Assembly: GCA_019925105.1 (NCBI GenBank)
Contig: JAHGAU010000009.1
Location: 62,001-126,000 of the forward strand
Source of the DNA: Niebla homalea
Taxonomy: Eukaryota > Ascomycota > Lecanoromycetes > Lecanorales > Ramalinaceae
Direction of reading: 5' to 3'
Length of the DNA stretch: 64,000 nucleotides
Below the pieces are notes generated by a model. The model ran no database searches. It saw only the letters and a list, made by a program, of their open reading frames with translations, and was not told the DNA's origin. Shown here piece by piece: positions 46,589 through 58,600 of this stretch (positions within the stretch are counted from its first letter, which is position 1; the number at the start of each line of letters is the position of its first letter). Position numbers and translations under genes: made by a program.

Positions 46589-48977
46589 CTATTTCCACCT
46601 CTCCTCCGGCACGAACTTCAACTTGCCCTCCTGTCTATTATCCCCCTCCCCGCTCTCCTCCACCATCATATACCGCACCTTCGCCAGCTTCCTTTCCTCG
46701 CCCTCCAAGCCATCGAACTCGGTCTTGTACTCGTGTTCCAGGGCGGCCACGAGGAGCTCCACGGGGGTGTATTCGCGCTTCCCCAACGTGACACCAAGGA
46801 CCAGCCTCAGGAGGACGCAGAGGACGCCGAGGATGGCCACGCTGGCGCCGAGCTTGGAGGTGCGGGATTGGTAGATGCTGTAGGCCCAGACGCGGCGGGT
46901 GGACCAGGTGTGCAGGGTCCGCTGAACGGTCGGATCGACGGTGGCTTTGGCGTTGAGCTTTGGCGACGGCGGGAGGAGCGTCGACTTGGACGACCTCGAA
47001 GCGGTGACGTTGGTTTCATCGTACCGGACCATGCTCATGGCCTGGCCCAGGCTATACATCACCAAAAACGTGAATTCGGTCCACTCGTAGGAATCGTCGT
47101 TATTGCTGTTGAGCCAGGCGGAGTGGAAGACGGAGGAGAAGGCTTGAGCGATGGCGCGGCTCGCTTCGACGGTATTGGCGTCCGATTTGGGATCGGCGTC
47201 GGCGGAGAAGGCGGCCAGGAGCCAGGAGGGGGAGATGGGAAGGCTGTCGGATTTGGGAGAGAGACCTTGCATTTGGACCAATTGGATGGGATTGGTGGAG
47301 GTAAGGGTGTCGAGGGTGTAGTTGGGGAAGGAGACATGCGCGGCTGCCTGGCAGAAGAGGCGGGAGTTCGAGACGTAGGGGGTATAGTCTTCGGCAGCGT
47401 CGGGGAGGGAGAAGGAGAGGAAGAGAAGGTGGTTTGGGGAGAGTAAGGAGTCATCGAAGGGAGCGGGGAGGGCAAATAGGGCGTCCCAGTCGCATGTTGG
47501 GGCTGTCTTGTTTGAGATGCAGGGGATGATCTGGGTATTGTAGGTGGAGTTGTAATAGGTGACGAGGTCGGTATAGTAGATGTCCAAGGCTGAGGAAGTG
47601 GCCGTCGTGTTTGGTTGCTTGTTGCCTATTCGCATACTTGCATCGGTGTTTGCAGCATTGAAGCCGGGTCCGATACGGATGCACTACGTACAGGGTCTCA
47701 TGTCAGTATAAATTCATCACCAATGGCCTGTTGTTCAGAAGTCTCACCTTTGTGTAGTAGTAGGAGCTATCGTCATCAGTCCAATTGCCAAAGCAATGGA
47801 TTTCCTTATCCTTGGCAACTTTTACCATGGTGACGTTGCCGGCATAGCAATCAAAATCGAAGCCTATACTTGGACCTTGACGGTTGAGGGTGAGCTGTAG
47901 TGATTCATCGATGGGTGTGGCCGGATGTCCATAGTCATTTGGCCATAAGAGCTGGAACAGATCAAGAGACAAGGCCGCGAGCACTTGGGGATTGGGTATC
48001 CAGATGACAGAGTCGTTGCTTGTTTGGTTGACAGAAAACATGACGGAGGATTCCTGGGCAAGCGCGGGCAAGTTCTGGTCGCCGTACGGTAGCTGGCCCT
48101 GAACCCCTCCCGCAACTGCGGACGCGCCAAATTGATCCAGGCTTGAACTGTAGTTACCAGCTGTGCATGAGTAATTGCCGGCAGTCAGCTGAGCAGCATC
48201 ACATCCATCCAGAGCGGTGTCACCAGTAGGACTCCTGTCGAGGTGGATAGAGCGATATACCTGACTGACTTTATGTGGCGTGTCAAGATATTGAAGGGTC
48301 GGAAGGACCAGGACAGCAGTAGCCGGTCCCATCAGATTGGCCAGAACAGTCAACAAGGCTGCGAGAAGGGCAAAGAGGAAAAGCCTTGAGACACTCTTTC
48401 GGTGCTTCTGTGAGTGAGTCGCATGAGGATTTGGGAAAGGGGAAGTCCACAAGGTAGGATTGAAGAGGTTGCGAATATCGCCAAACTCCAGGTGAGTCAA
48501 GACGTAGCCGACCGGTAATCCTCCCTCCTGTCGAGCCATGATCATGGCCAGGTCGTAGAGCAGGGCGGTGGCGATGAACATGAACCATACCTCAAGGGTT
48601 TTAGCAACGAATTGGAGTGCACCAAGGAGATTGTGGTCGTTCTTATCGAGCCTGTTCGCCTTCATGATGGCGTCTTCGTCTCCAGCATCGGAATGGCAAT
48701 GACCGAAGGGACACCAGGCGCTAGGCCCAATGATTTGAACCTTGAAATTCAGGGCGAGCAGAGCTGCGATGGGGAGTAGCCAAAGGAAGGCGACAAGTAG
48801 AGCCAGCCAGTGCCATATCTGCGATCGAGGCCTGCTGATGGTGGTCCTACTGGAAGATTTGCGCGAGAAGAAAGATGTCATCGACACTTGAGTGTGCTGG
48901 GTGGGCCTTTTTTCGCTAGGGGAGACTGGCTGGTAGGTCGAGTCCATGGTGGAAAGTGGGTGATATGCTGTCTCCAT
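46589..48977 (-). CDS. Multi-pass membrane protein of unknown function (774 aa)
   Basis: Complement of 46,589-47,683 and 47,748-48,977. The 64-bp intron has donor GTGAGA, branch ACTGACA and acceptor GTAG. It joins SYYYTK to CIRIGPGFNAANTDASM in phase 0. A cytosolic, Ser-rich N-terminus of about 54 residues precedes TM1 (IWHWLALLVAFLWLLPIAAL, residues about 54-76). TM2 is near 128-148 (VWFMFIATALLYDLAMIMA) and TM3 near 195-225. A long, Cys-containing region with many Asn-X-Ser/Thr sites then follows (GNYSCTAGNYSSS, NQTSNDS, GNWTDDDSS, NKTAPTCDW). That indicates a luminal or extracellular ectodomain. A last span (SVAILGVLCVLLRLVLGV) lies near residues 695-715, with a cytosolic tail behind. The layout matches a lineage of fungal hypothetical membrane proteins; no function is assigned. 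Confidence 0.85.
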
Positions 48978-50292
48978 GGCGCCGGTATGAATCTGTCACT
49001 GCAGCAAATCTGATCTCGTCGCCCACATACCTGAGACTGAACAATCTCGCAGGGACTTGCCACCATTTTATCACGAATTCTCTTTCTCCCACGGAATGCA
49101 ACATTGCCAATATCTCAGCCTCATGCATGTCTGATTACTAAATCACTAATGCTACATTAGAGGTACGATTAGCTACTCGAAGCAGGGGCAAGAGAGAAGT
49201 AACAGAACGAGCGGATCACACGGTCACTAAAATAAGGCCCCCCACTTGTTCTCTTAGACATGGTGATCCATCATCCATGAAGCCTTCCTAGCATGCCGCG
49301 GCACGCCATTCGAGATTCGCAATAGACCGATCAAGGAACAGTCTTCCCCTCTCCCGTCTTGAGAACAATCTCTTCCGCCATTCGGATTAGTGCTCACTGG
49401 GAACCCTGCTTGTGACTCTTCAAATGAATGGAATCACTGCGACGACCAATCACGCCGGTTAACGAACGAGAATCTTAAAATGGGTAGCAATCAGGCTAAG
49501 GGGAGGTTTCATGTTACTGCTGTACCGGTACGGAGGATAGGTAATGAATTCGGCGCTTCGGCGCGCAGAAAGTAAAAAATTTGCGCAGATTGGAGGAGTT
49601 CTTGCAGATGAGCCGCATGCACAGCCCTCTACATCCGACAGGTAATTACCTTATGTTTCACGCCATTTCGGTACCGACTGTGAGGTACTCCATAAGCAAG
49701 GCGTGCCGAATGTCACGCTACCACATGGGGATCGTCGCCCTAGAGTTTCGAACATGGCGTTCGCAATTCGGGCCAATGGCAACGTGGGGTGGTGGCATCC
49801 TCTATCTCTCCGTGACTCCATCGTCTGGATCTGGCGGTGTGTGAGTCTGTGAGATGTCCGGCCGAGAAAAATTGTAAGTGTTATTTGAGCCAATACCTCA
49901 TTACTCATCCACGAGTCGCCCAGTCGAGTGCCGTGAGAGGTAAGCCTCTCCACTTGATTGTAATTCTCAGATATTATTGGTGAGGATATGCTACATGTAG
50001 ACCTGAGTCACCGGCTCTCAGAGCGCCATGTACCCACTCAGGGGCATGTTGGGTGGGGTGAAGGGCGCTTATCTACTACTGGAATCAGACCAAAGGGCAT
50101 TTTGAAGGAGCCATTTGAGAGGCTCCGTTGCAGTTACAGTTGATTTGCTGCATACAGTGCTCCAGGTCAACATTGTCCCGTCAATATATCGCTGGGCTCG
50201 GCGGATTCAAAAGCATCAATCATGGACGCGACGCGAAGGCGATTCCGCTTTCCAAAGTCATATTTCCAATGCTTCTCCCAGTCTCCGTATCT
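48978..50292. other. 1.3-kb intergenic region, nothing firm
   Basis: Between the start of the minus-strand membrane protein gene and the stop of the minus-strand phosphoesterase gene. Short open stretches on both strands lack start context and protein-like composition. It should contain the membrane protein promoter. No tRNA-like cloverleaf or repeat was noticed. Confidence 0.5.
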
Positions 50293-51792
50293 TCACTGTG
50301 TCTTCTTCTCTTCTCCCACTTGCATCCTCCTCGCTTCCCTCCTCGAAGCCCACCACGTGAAGTTCATCAGTGCCAGCGTCACTAGATCGAAGACATGAAT
50401 CGCCCACCACATATGCTGCCTGCCCAATGCGCACGCCTCGTACTCGAAGTGCCATCTTCCCTCGGCGTAATCAAACCAGCCGCTCAGCAATCCTGCGTTA
50501 CCCCCAAAATCTCCCATCATGCTCCGGACTGTAATCTCGCGTATGCCTGCTGTCCGTTCCTGGCTCTTGTGCACATTGGTCTTGTTGAGGCGCTCGGCTT
50601 CCCATTCTGCACCAGGATAGCCCCTGGGGATGTAGTGGAACACGTCGCAGCCCTCGTGGTCATGACCGGTGAGTATGACACCATCGCGGCCCATCCCCAA
50701 GACGGGCGCGTTTGCGTCGCCAGATTTGCCGTAGAGCCCTTCGAGTATGTTCTTCGTCGAGCCTTGAGATAGATGGTTCTGTTCTCGCACCCCTCCGCCG
50801 TGTTCGCCACCGTAGTATGAAATCATTGGACCGTCCACGCAGGTTCCTGCAGCTTTGTGTAGAGGGAGATGTGTGAGGAGGACTGTAGCTGAGGAGGTGT
50901 CTTCGACGGGATTGGCGGCCGTGATCATCTCGTTGAGGAAGTCGTAGGTAGAGGATTGCAGCTCAGTGGACAGGGCCGGAGCCTCAAGGTTGAGAGAATT
51001 GAGGATCACGAGGCGGATTTCGGGGGTGGGCGAAGCTGCGTCTGCTGCTGGGCTAGGCGAGCGGAGTGACGGGAGTGTGAAGCGAGACTCCCAATTTGCT
51101 TTGCCGAAGACACGCTCGAACCTTTCGAGCTTCCCGGCGCTCATGTCGCCTGCATAGCCAATGTCGTGGTTGCCCGCCACATTAATGACGCGATCTTTCC
51201 AAGGAGCAAGCTCCTCTTGATCAGCGAGAGAGGTACGCGTGATGGTGCTAGTGACGCCCTCATCCACGCGACGACCCCGCTGGAACACACGACCCCAGAA
51301 TCGTTGACCGCGGAGGTCGAATTCTTCATCGCTCACCCATTGGCTACCAAGCAAGTCGCCAAGGACGGCCACATGAGTAGGATATGTGAAGCTGGAGAGC
51401 GTGCGGTATATATGTGCTAAGTAGTAGTCATTGCCCAGCAGGTCCAGCTTCTTGCGCCAATATTGTACCAATCCGAATAGATCGTGTGTTACCAGCTCTT
51501 TGATGTGTTGGACGGAGGGCGAATTGTATATCTTTGGTAGGCTTGGGAGATAGCCATCTTCTGCATTGAAGAGAAGCGAGGAGTCACCCTCGAGCTGTGG
51601 GTCTCCAAGGACGAGGAGACGGAAAGGGGCAGGACCTGGATCCACAGGCCGTCGAGATGGATTTGATGAAGGTTTGACGGGTGGTAAAGGAAAGGCGCAG
51701 CCGTGCAGGATGGGATATATGTACAGATAGCAAGTAAGAAGGTTAGCAAGAGTGAAGCAAAGAATGGTCAGAGGTATGAGGGCGGGATTCAT
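50293..51792 (-). CDS. Cdc1/Ted1-type metallophosphoesterase (ER, GPI-anchor remodelling family)
   Basis: Single exon, 499 aa from the ATG at 51,792. The N-terminal hydrophobic span (about residues 5-28) acts as signal anchor. The calcineurin-like phosphoesterase motifs are complete and in order: VLGDPQLEGD (Asp64, with Gln in place of the usual His66), VLGDLLGSQW (Asp146), AGNHDIG (Asn208-His209), THLPLH (His308) and GHDHEGCD (His377 and His379). A C-terminal span lies at about 460-481 (HVFDLVTLALMNFTWWAS), followed by a short basic tail. The GDPQ and GDLLGS forms are typical of the Cdc1/Ted1/PGAP5 group. That group removes ethanolamine phosphate from mannose 1 or 2 of GPI anchors in the ER and thereby controls cargo exit. 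The choice between Cdc1-like and Ted1-like cannot be made by eye. Confidence 0.88.
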   Translation of the reverse strand: MNPALIPLTILCFTLANLLTCYLYIYPILHGCAFPLPPVKPSSNPSRRPVDPGPAPFRLLVLGDPQLEGDSSLLFNAEDGYLPSLPKIYNSPSVQHIKELVTHDLFGLVQYWRKKLDLLGNDYYLAHIYRTLSSFTYPTHVAVLGDLLGSQWVSDEEFDLRGQRFWGRVFQRGRRVDEGVTSTITRTSLADQEELAPWKDRVINVAGNHDIGYAGDMSAGKLERFERVFGKANWESRFTLPSLRSPSPAADAASPTPEIRLVILNSLNLEAPALSTELQSSTYDFLNEMITAANPVEDTSSATVLLTHLPLHKAAGTCVDGPMISYYGGEHGGGVREQNHLSQGSTKNILEGLYGKSGDANAPVLGMGRDGVILTGHDHEGCDVFHYIPRGYPGAEWEAERLNKTNVHKSQERTAGIREITVRSMMGDFGGNAGLLSGWFDYAEGRWHFEYEACALGRQHMWWAIHVFDLVTLALMNFTWWASRREARRMQVGEEKKTQ

Positions 51793-52597
51793 GAATGAAA
51801 GGACGCTCGCTCGGATGCTCTCGTCATTGATCTATGCATTGGCTCGATTTCGCCCAAATAGTAGCTCGAATTCCACGATTTCCATTTCGGGCAAAAGCGA
51901 GGAGAATTGAAATGACGCTGGCTTGGCATTTCTTGGCATTTGCACGCCCTCATCAGTTTCTGTAATCCAATTCGAATTGTGGTGAATTTGCTATACATCC
52001 CACTTCAGGCTTTAAGAACCACAAGTCTGAACCTCTGATCTCCATTGCCGACCCTGCAAAGGTACCCGGGCAGCTTGAGCGCACGCATGATCGTCTGAAG
52101 CCACCAATAGACGGAAAAGAAAACCCCCTTCATGAGCCCAGAGGGAAGTGCGGCCGCCTGTCTGCTGTCTAATAATTTGAGTTGAATGGATTCTAACGTG
52201 TGTTGGGGAGCGAGCAGGGTGTCTTCTCCAGGAATGCTTCCAATGAGGTATCTATACGGCCTGTGATCGTTGGCGGTTAGGGGCCAGCGCTCTAGGCCGC
52301 TTTTCTCACCTACACTCTAGAAGGCACGTCAATCACCCGAGTCACCATATCAAGGGAATGCTTAGCCGCCAAGGGCAGCCCATCTCGCTTCCCGATACCC
52401 ATCTATGATGGTGTCACAATAGTACCAAGGCTTGTGGCGTGTTCTAGATCATGCTTCCATTGCAGACTCTTGGCGCTTAGGTATCCACCGATCCGTATAA
52501 CGCCGAGAGTGTGAAACCTCAATTAATTGCCCAAGAAATCAGCCTGGTGTTCGAGAATCGTTGACGGCTCTCGATCGTGCACTCCTGGTCTGCACGG
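51793..52597. other. Divergent promoter region
   Basis: 805 bp between the start codons of the phosphoesterase (minus) and the second HET gene (plus). It contains no convincing gene or repeat. Short minus-strand open stretches here are unsupported. Confidence 0.5.
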
Positions 52598-55060
52598 ATG
52601 GCGGAGGAATTACCAGAGCTACCGACTCAGTCGTCCACCACGGATGAGGGTGGAGATCGAATTGAGAGACGCACGGAAGCCGAGTGGAGAGCAATGGACC
52701 CCGAGGATCGCGCGAAAGCTGTTGAGAAGCTTTACTGGAAGTGGCATACGAAGAAATACCCCCCACCAGACCCTTACAGAAAACTCGACAAACCACCCAC
52801 GAAGCGTTGGTATCTCGAGGAGCCAGTGATGCCAAAGCCCGGAGATATGGGCAGTCTCTGCGAAGTATGTCAGCACATTGATTTCAAATATTTAGTCAAC
52901 TGCCCACTTGATCAAATGCTTGAGCAGATCGAGCTGGGAACCCTGGAATGGATGCTTGAGCACCATAAGTGCGCTTTTTGTTGCTTGGTGATCTCGACCT
53001 TGAGGGATGCTCTCAGTCCACGGAAGCTGGAAACACATATTGGGGAGGGATCGGTGGTATGCAAGATCCAGATCTTACCCATGGAGACCAACACTTCAAA
53101 AAGGGAGATATATGTAGGGACTCAACTTTCACCCGATATGGTACAAAATCACAGGAGCTTAACTTTTTATAATTTTGTTCCGAGTGGAATGCTCCCAAAC
53201 AACGGAGAGACCACTAATAGATGCATTCAGATGCCAATAATTGATTACCATCTGGTGAGAAAATGGTACCAGGATTGCGTCAGCGGCAGATGTGAAGTCT
53301 CAGTAGACTCGGCGTCCGATGGAGAACCGCCCAAAGGTTTCCGCGTCATTGACGTCGAGCGTTCTTGTATTGTAGATCATGAGCGGACGCTTTCTTATGT
53401 GGCTTTGAGCTATGTTTGGGGATCTGGAAAGCAGCTTCAGAACGGCATCACAACCCGGCGGAGTCTTGAGCAACCCGGAGCCCTCCAGGAGAGGATCAGC
53501 GAGCTACCTAACACGATCAGGGATGCGATGACCCTTACGCGAGAGGTTGGAGAAAAGTACCTTTGGGTAGACAGCCTCTGCATCATCCAAGATGATCCAA
53601 GTGACAAAGCTTTACAAATCGCTGCAATGGGTCGAATCTATGGCAAAGCCATATTGACGATAGCAGCCACTTCAGGGAACAAAGCTGATGCTGGTTTAGC
53701 TGGCATGAGTGCTGGTCCTCGCACCTTCAAACAGCATGTTTCCAGAGTCCAGGGTATCTTACTCGCAAATTGTGTACCAAGGTTTTCTGTAGCTGTGGAC
53801 GAATCAATATGGAACACCCGCGCCTGGACTTTCCAGGAGCGTGTGATGTCACGTAGAGTCCTCTTCGTTGGCGAGCACAGATGCTTCTTCACCTGCAATC
53901 ATCGCCACAGCGTGTACACTGAAAGCGAGGACGTTGTCGAAAATGGCCTGGACAGGAGCGCTAATGCGGCACCATTCAAAGACTTGGCCAATTTGATGCC
54001 GTCTTCGAAAAACGTCAATGTCATTGTGTACCGCGATCTGGTTCGTACCTATTCATCACGGCATCTGACGGTGGCTTCCGATATGGTCAAGGCTTTCGAA
54101 GGCCTGACGACTCGTCTTCGCCCCATTTTTCGAAGTGATTTCCTATTCTGTATGCCTAGATCCGAACTGGATTCGCAGCTACTGTGGCAGCCCTTAGGAT
54201 GCATCAGTAGGCGACGTTATCCTGACACCGGGGTGCCGCTCTTCCCAAGTTGGAGCTGGGCTGGTTGGGTGGGCGAAGTGTCGTGCAGCACCGCAGAGAG
54301 TCTATCAAGGATCGATTGGATCGAAAATGATGGCACACGCGTCTCTGGAAAGGAATATCGCTATCCAACTAGGACCAAGCAGAACACTATGGAAAGTTTG
54401 ATGTATCGAGTGACCTGGAAATGCGGCTTGGAGAATGGTGTGCCCTACTATTGGGAAAACAAAAATCCGGATCAGTGGTTCCTGCACCCCACCGCACCAG
54501 AGAATGAGAGGATGTTAGGTCCATGTTTAAAAACCGGGACTGAGCATCTGGTATTCGAGGCTGAGGCATCTGCTTCCTTCAACATCGGTGGACACTTCCG
54601 TACATTTGCCATCTACGGCCATGCTTGCAAAGAAGATGCCCACACTGTCTGCCCGCTGGTTTTGCGAGACCCAGACGGCTTTGTCGCAGGCTATTGCTTG
54701 GTCCCCGCTGAGCTAGCCACAAAGATGAATGCCGAAGCGTTGTACAACGTTGTGAGAATCTCACGAGGGAAGTTATTCGAGCAAAAGGACCGCGGCGAAG
54801 GTAACCCAGATCTCCTGGATGACTTGGAAGCAATCACCATGGAAAAGACGCATTTCCCGGAACGGCCAAACGTTGAAACAGCTCCTGAATCACGTTGCTT
54901 CGATCAGCAGCGATACGATGCCAAAAAGCCTTGGTGTATCTATAATGTCATGCTGGTGGAGTGGATAGATGATGTGGCCTACCGGCTAGGTGTTGGCCCT
55001 GTTCACATCGACGCCTGGGCGCAGGCCAAGCCACAAAAGACAATCGTGACTCTGGGATAG
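52598..55060 (+). CDS. HET-domain protein with N-terminal Cys cluster
   Basis: Single exon, 820 aa from ATG 52,598. An extension seven codons upstream begins at GTG and is not used. The N-terminal 70 residues are charged. A Cys-rich segment follows at about residues 88-130 (CEVC...NCP...HHKCAFCC), which looks like a small metal-binding module common in front of fungal HET domains. The HET domain begins near residue 265: LSYVALSYVWGSGKQLQ, then LPNTIRDAMTLTREVGEKYL and LWVDSLCIIQDD. MGRIYGKAILTIAATSG and NTRAWTFQERVMSRRVLFVG follow. All three classic HET blocks are intact, so the gene may be functional. The C-terminal 400 residues contain no recognised domain. It lies 0.6 kb upstream of an NLR pseudogene, which supports a non-self recognition context. 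Confidence 0.92.
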   Translation: MAEELPELPTQSSTTDEGGDRIERRTEAEWRAMDPEDRAKAVEKLYWKWHTKKYPPPDPYRKLDKPPTKRWYLEEPVMPKPGDMGSLCEVCQHIDFKYLVNCPLDQMLEQIELGTLEWMLEHHKCAFCCLVISTLRDALSPRKLETHIGEGSVVCKIQILPMETNTSKREIYVGTQLSPDMVQNHRSLTFYNFVPSGMLPNNGETTNRCIQMPIIDYHLVRKWYQDCVSGRCEVSVDSASDGEPPKGFRVIDVERSCIVDHERTLSYVALSYVWGSGKQLQNGITTRRSLEQPGALQERISELPNTIRDAMTLTREVGEKYLWVDSLCIIQDDPSDKALQIAAMGRIYGKAILTIAATSGNKADAGLAGMSAGPRTFKQHVSRVQGILLANCVPRFSVAVDESIWNTRAWTFQERVMSRRVLFVGEHRCFFTCNHRHSVYTESEDVVENGLDRSANAAPFKDLANLMPSSKNVNVIVYRDLVRTYSSRHLTVASDMVKAFEGLTTRLRPIFRSDFLFCMPRSELDSQLLWQPLGCISRRRYPDTGVPLFPSWSWAGWVGEVSCSTAESLSRIDWIENDGTRVSGKEYRYPTRTKQNTMESLMYRVTWKCGLENGVPYYWENKNPDQWFLHPTAPENERMLGPCLKTGTEHLVFEAEASASFNIGGHFRTFAIYGHACKEDAHTVCPLVLRDPDGFVAGYCLVPAELATKMNAEALYNVVRISRGKLFEQKDRGEGNPDLLDDLEAITMEKTHFPERPNVETAPESRCFDQQRYDAKKPWCIYNVMLVEWIDDVAYRLGVGPVHIDAWAQAKPQKTIVTLG

Positions 55061-55646
55061 GGGATTGTTTGTTGCAGTGAGACGACTTCGAGCCCAATCA
55101 TGTCTCCCTGAATGGTAACCTCGGTTTTGCCTCCGTTTAAGGATCACTCCAAATCAACGTAAAGTGTAATATTCACGTTTATCCCCAGCAGACTACAAAA
55201 TCCACTTGATAGCTCGGTTTTTAGACTCGTCGACTGTCAGCAACATTGTGGGCAAAGCCATCGCTTCGTCACTGATTGTTCTTTCGAGCACTTTCCAAAG
55301 ACATTGATTCGCGTTGTCTGCATCGTTGCCTGCCGCTGAATCGGCTAAGTACATGCCTCGTGGCCAATAGATAGTGGAGGAAGATATACTCTGCCCAATC
55401 AGCCGCGGACATCCCTCGGTCTGTTCAGCTTACCCACCAATTCTTCGCACTCGACCAATCTTCATGATGATGGGCTCAGTCCCATCCCTCCCGGACTGGT
55501 CTTTGGCGTGGGACATGTTTGCGGTTCTCGTCTTGGCATAGACCGTGGGTGCCTGATGCTTTCATTGAACGAAATAAATGCTCTTCCACTCCGTTTCCTA
55601 TGCTTGGGTGGAAAAGCTGAGATTGCGTATACAGAGTATTTTCAGC
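55061..55646. other. Spacer between HET gene and NLR pseudogene
   Basis: 586 bp. It likely held the promoter of the NLR gene. The reading frame that includes the NLR start is open for 23 codons upstream of its likely ATG, without other support. Confidence 0.5.
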
Positions 55647-58600
55647 ATGAGCGGGGCCGAAAGTTTGGCAGTCCTGTCAGTTATCGCGAACGTGATCGCT
55701 GTAGCGAACTTCTCAGCCAAGGTCCTGGATGTCGCCAAAGGACCCGCCGATGCCGCCCATGAGCTCCCAGGATTCCTTAGGGACGCTGCAGCAATATTGC
55801 CCGTTATATCAATCCCTTTCACACAAATACGGCGTCAAATCGAGTGTGGCTTCTACGACAAAGACGCATGTAAGGCATTGGTCCCTTCTACCGTCAAGCA
55901 AAAGAAAAGCTTGAACAGCTCGAGGTAATCTCAAAAAATGGCGCGCCCGACGTCGATGACTCGAGGCCAGAGAGAGTATTCAAAGCCATCAAGACTGTCA
56001 GAAAAGAGAAAGAAAATAAAGAGTTGGTCGAGACTCTTGGCCGGACTGCTACCCATACTAACCACTTCCTTGTAAGTGTGGCGCCTACGCTAGCAACTTT
56101 GAGGGATCTAGAGACGTGTCTTGTCTCGTTATCACTCTCACAAAATCAAGCGACAGGTCGGTGAACACTTTGAGCCGCAGACAGTTCTCATCAAACACTA
56201 GGAACGATTTCACACACAAAACACAGAGCTATCAATCCATGACTATTCTTACGCTCCTCTCAGCCCGACGAAAAGCTTCGCGAATCGCCCTGCGCTATCA
56301 TCAAAACTCACAGAAAGCTGAGCAGTGAAACAGAAGGTGACGAAGCAGAGCCGATACTCATCGTTGTGCATGGACTCGGAGGAGCAGGGAAATCGCAGCT
56401 GGTTCTGGACCACATCAAAAACCTTCGAGAAGACTACTATGCAACTTTCTGGATCGGGAGCCGGCAATGCTCAATCAATCGAACGTGATTTTCGCCAGAT
56501 ATATCGCATTTTATATACCCTAGAAGGTATACCTCCAGATCAACTACCGAAGCTCGAAGAAGTTATCGCGTTGGTCAAGAGGTGGTTTCTGCAGAGAGAC
56601 GGAAATTGGCTTATAGTGTTTGATGAGATAGACTCAATTTTTGAAGAAGAGAATAACAGAGCGAGCGACTTTCACACTTGGCTTCCGCCAACAAGGAATG
56701 TTCAAGTGGTTTTGACAACTCGGGACTCTCGGCGGCCGATTTGACGACTCTTGAGGCCATCGAGGTCGATTGTATGGAGGAGGAGGAAGCGAGCGCCCTG
56801 TTCAAAACCTGTGCCGGCATTGTAACGGATCAAGATGATTACCACGTCTACAATATAGTAGAGGAGCTAAGGTGTTTCGCACTGGCCATTAGTCTAGCTC
56901 GTTACTACGTCCAGCAGATACCATGGCTCTCGAATGACTTGGCTCGCTACTTACCGCAGTACCGGCAGAAGCGGAAAGAGATGCTGAACGAGAAGCCTCG
57001 AAAAGCCGTTCATTACTATAAGGAGAGTGTCCTCACAACCTTGGGAAACATCTTTCTCTGCAGTCCAGGCACGATCTCTGGGCGCTGCAAACCTTTCCTG
57101 CTTGTATGCTGGTTCAATCCAAGTGACATCTTTGAGGATCTATTCCAGTGTATCCCTGCTCAAGTTAACAGCATGTATGGACACGAAGCGGATGCACCCA
57201 AGCATTTCACGCCTTTGCTGGTACCAAAGCAAGGATTACTCGACGTGCATCTGATTTACGGCTTCTTTCGTTCCTTGCTTGACTAATCTTTTATTCAATG
57301 GGAAGTTCCCAACAACAGCTGCAGAATCCACAAACTTGTACATGTGTGGGGACAGGAGCGATTGGATCCCAAGGCTCGAGGAGAGTACATCATAGCCGCT
57401 CTGGAGCTTCTCAATCTAAGCGCATCGCAGGTCCCTAACCATGTTCGTTAAGGTCCAAGATTTGTACCTCACTTGACACACATAGTTCATGCCACGCTTG
57501 AGCATTTCAATAAGCAACGAAGTCCTGTCGACGAAATGCTTTCGAATCATCTTTGGCGCACCGCTCTGAGCTTCAAGAGGCTCGGTAAGTATACAGCATA
57601 TAAAGACGCAATGACTTTTCAGGCGGAAAGTCTTGTCTCCGCCTTGGGAAAAGCGCATCCTATGGTAATGAGGGCGAGGTGTAACGTAGCAGATAGCTTG
57701 CAAGCATGCGGGGATCTGCAAAAAGCGCGTGAGCTTTATGAAGAGATCCTGGAGAATCAGGCCCGACTTCTCAATCCAGAACACGAAGATCTGACAACGA
57801 CCCTTAAAGGCTTAGCACATGTACTCCGCCAACAAGGAGAAGTCGGACAGGCAACCAAATTGCAGTCTACAGTGCTGGAAAGATGGCAGCGTGGAGACAA
57901 GGGATACCGTCATCCTATGTTGTATGTCGACCAGCGTCTTGCCTTGGACCTTGGAAATTTGAGGAAAGTGGTGGCGATACAATCGGAGCTGCGTAAATTG
58001 GATCCTCTACTTTCCTTAGATGTGTTAGAGCATCGGGCTGCCAGCTTCTTTAGGACCTTTCAGTTAGGAAAGGCAATTTCAGCGACAGAGAACGTGGTGT
58101 CGAGAAAGCGATATCTTCTGGGTGACCTACATCCATCTACACTTCACACAATGACGGTCCATGCCGTGTTTGTCCGCGGTTTAGGTTAATTCCAGGAGGC
58201 GGAACATATTCTATGTGCCATTCTTGCTAAGACAAGGCGAGCTCTAGGTGGTGACCACCCACAATATCTTTCATGTGCTCATGAGCTCGCGAGGGCGTGC
58301 GATTCAGGTAGAGGTTGTTCGAGCTTCGCGTCACGTGCTTGGCGAGCGGCACTATGATGATTCTGGACGACAGTGTCTCCTTGTCAAGATCTTGTGTCAT
58401 CTAGGAGACACGGCTGCCATAAGAAGGATCTTGAAGGACAGTGTTCCCAAAACTCTCCCAAAATTAGGTTCCAAACACCCGATCGCGCTGGAGCTTCTAC
58501 GGTGTCAAGTTCATAATTCATTGGCAAATGGGGAATTCGCGGCAGCCCTCGCCATGGGCCAAAATATCATTGAAGTTGTGCAGCGTAAATGGGGTGCCGA

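Noticed and set aside
46586..47446. 286-codon plus-strand open frame
   Set aside because: Antisense to the membrane-protein gene; repetitive Gly/Glu/Val product.
48978..50292. Possible tRNA or small RNA gene
   Set aside because: No A-box/B-box pair with cloverleaf pairing could be found by eye; a tRNA scan would be decisive.
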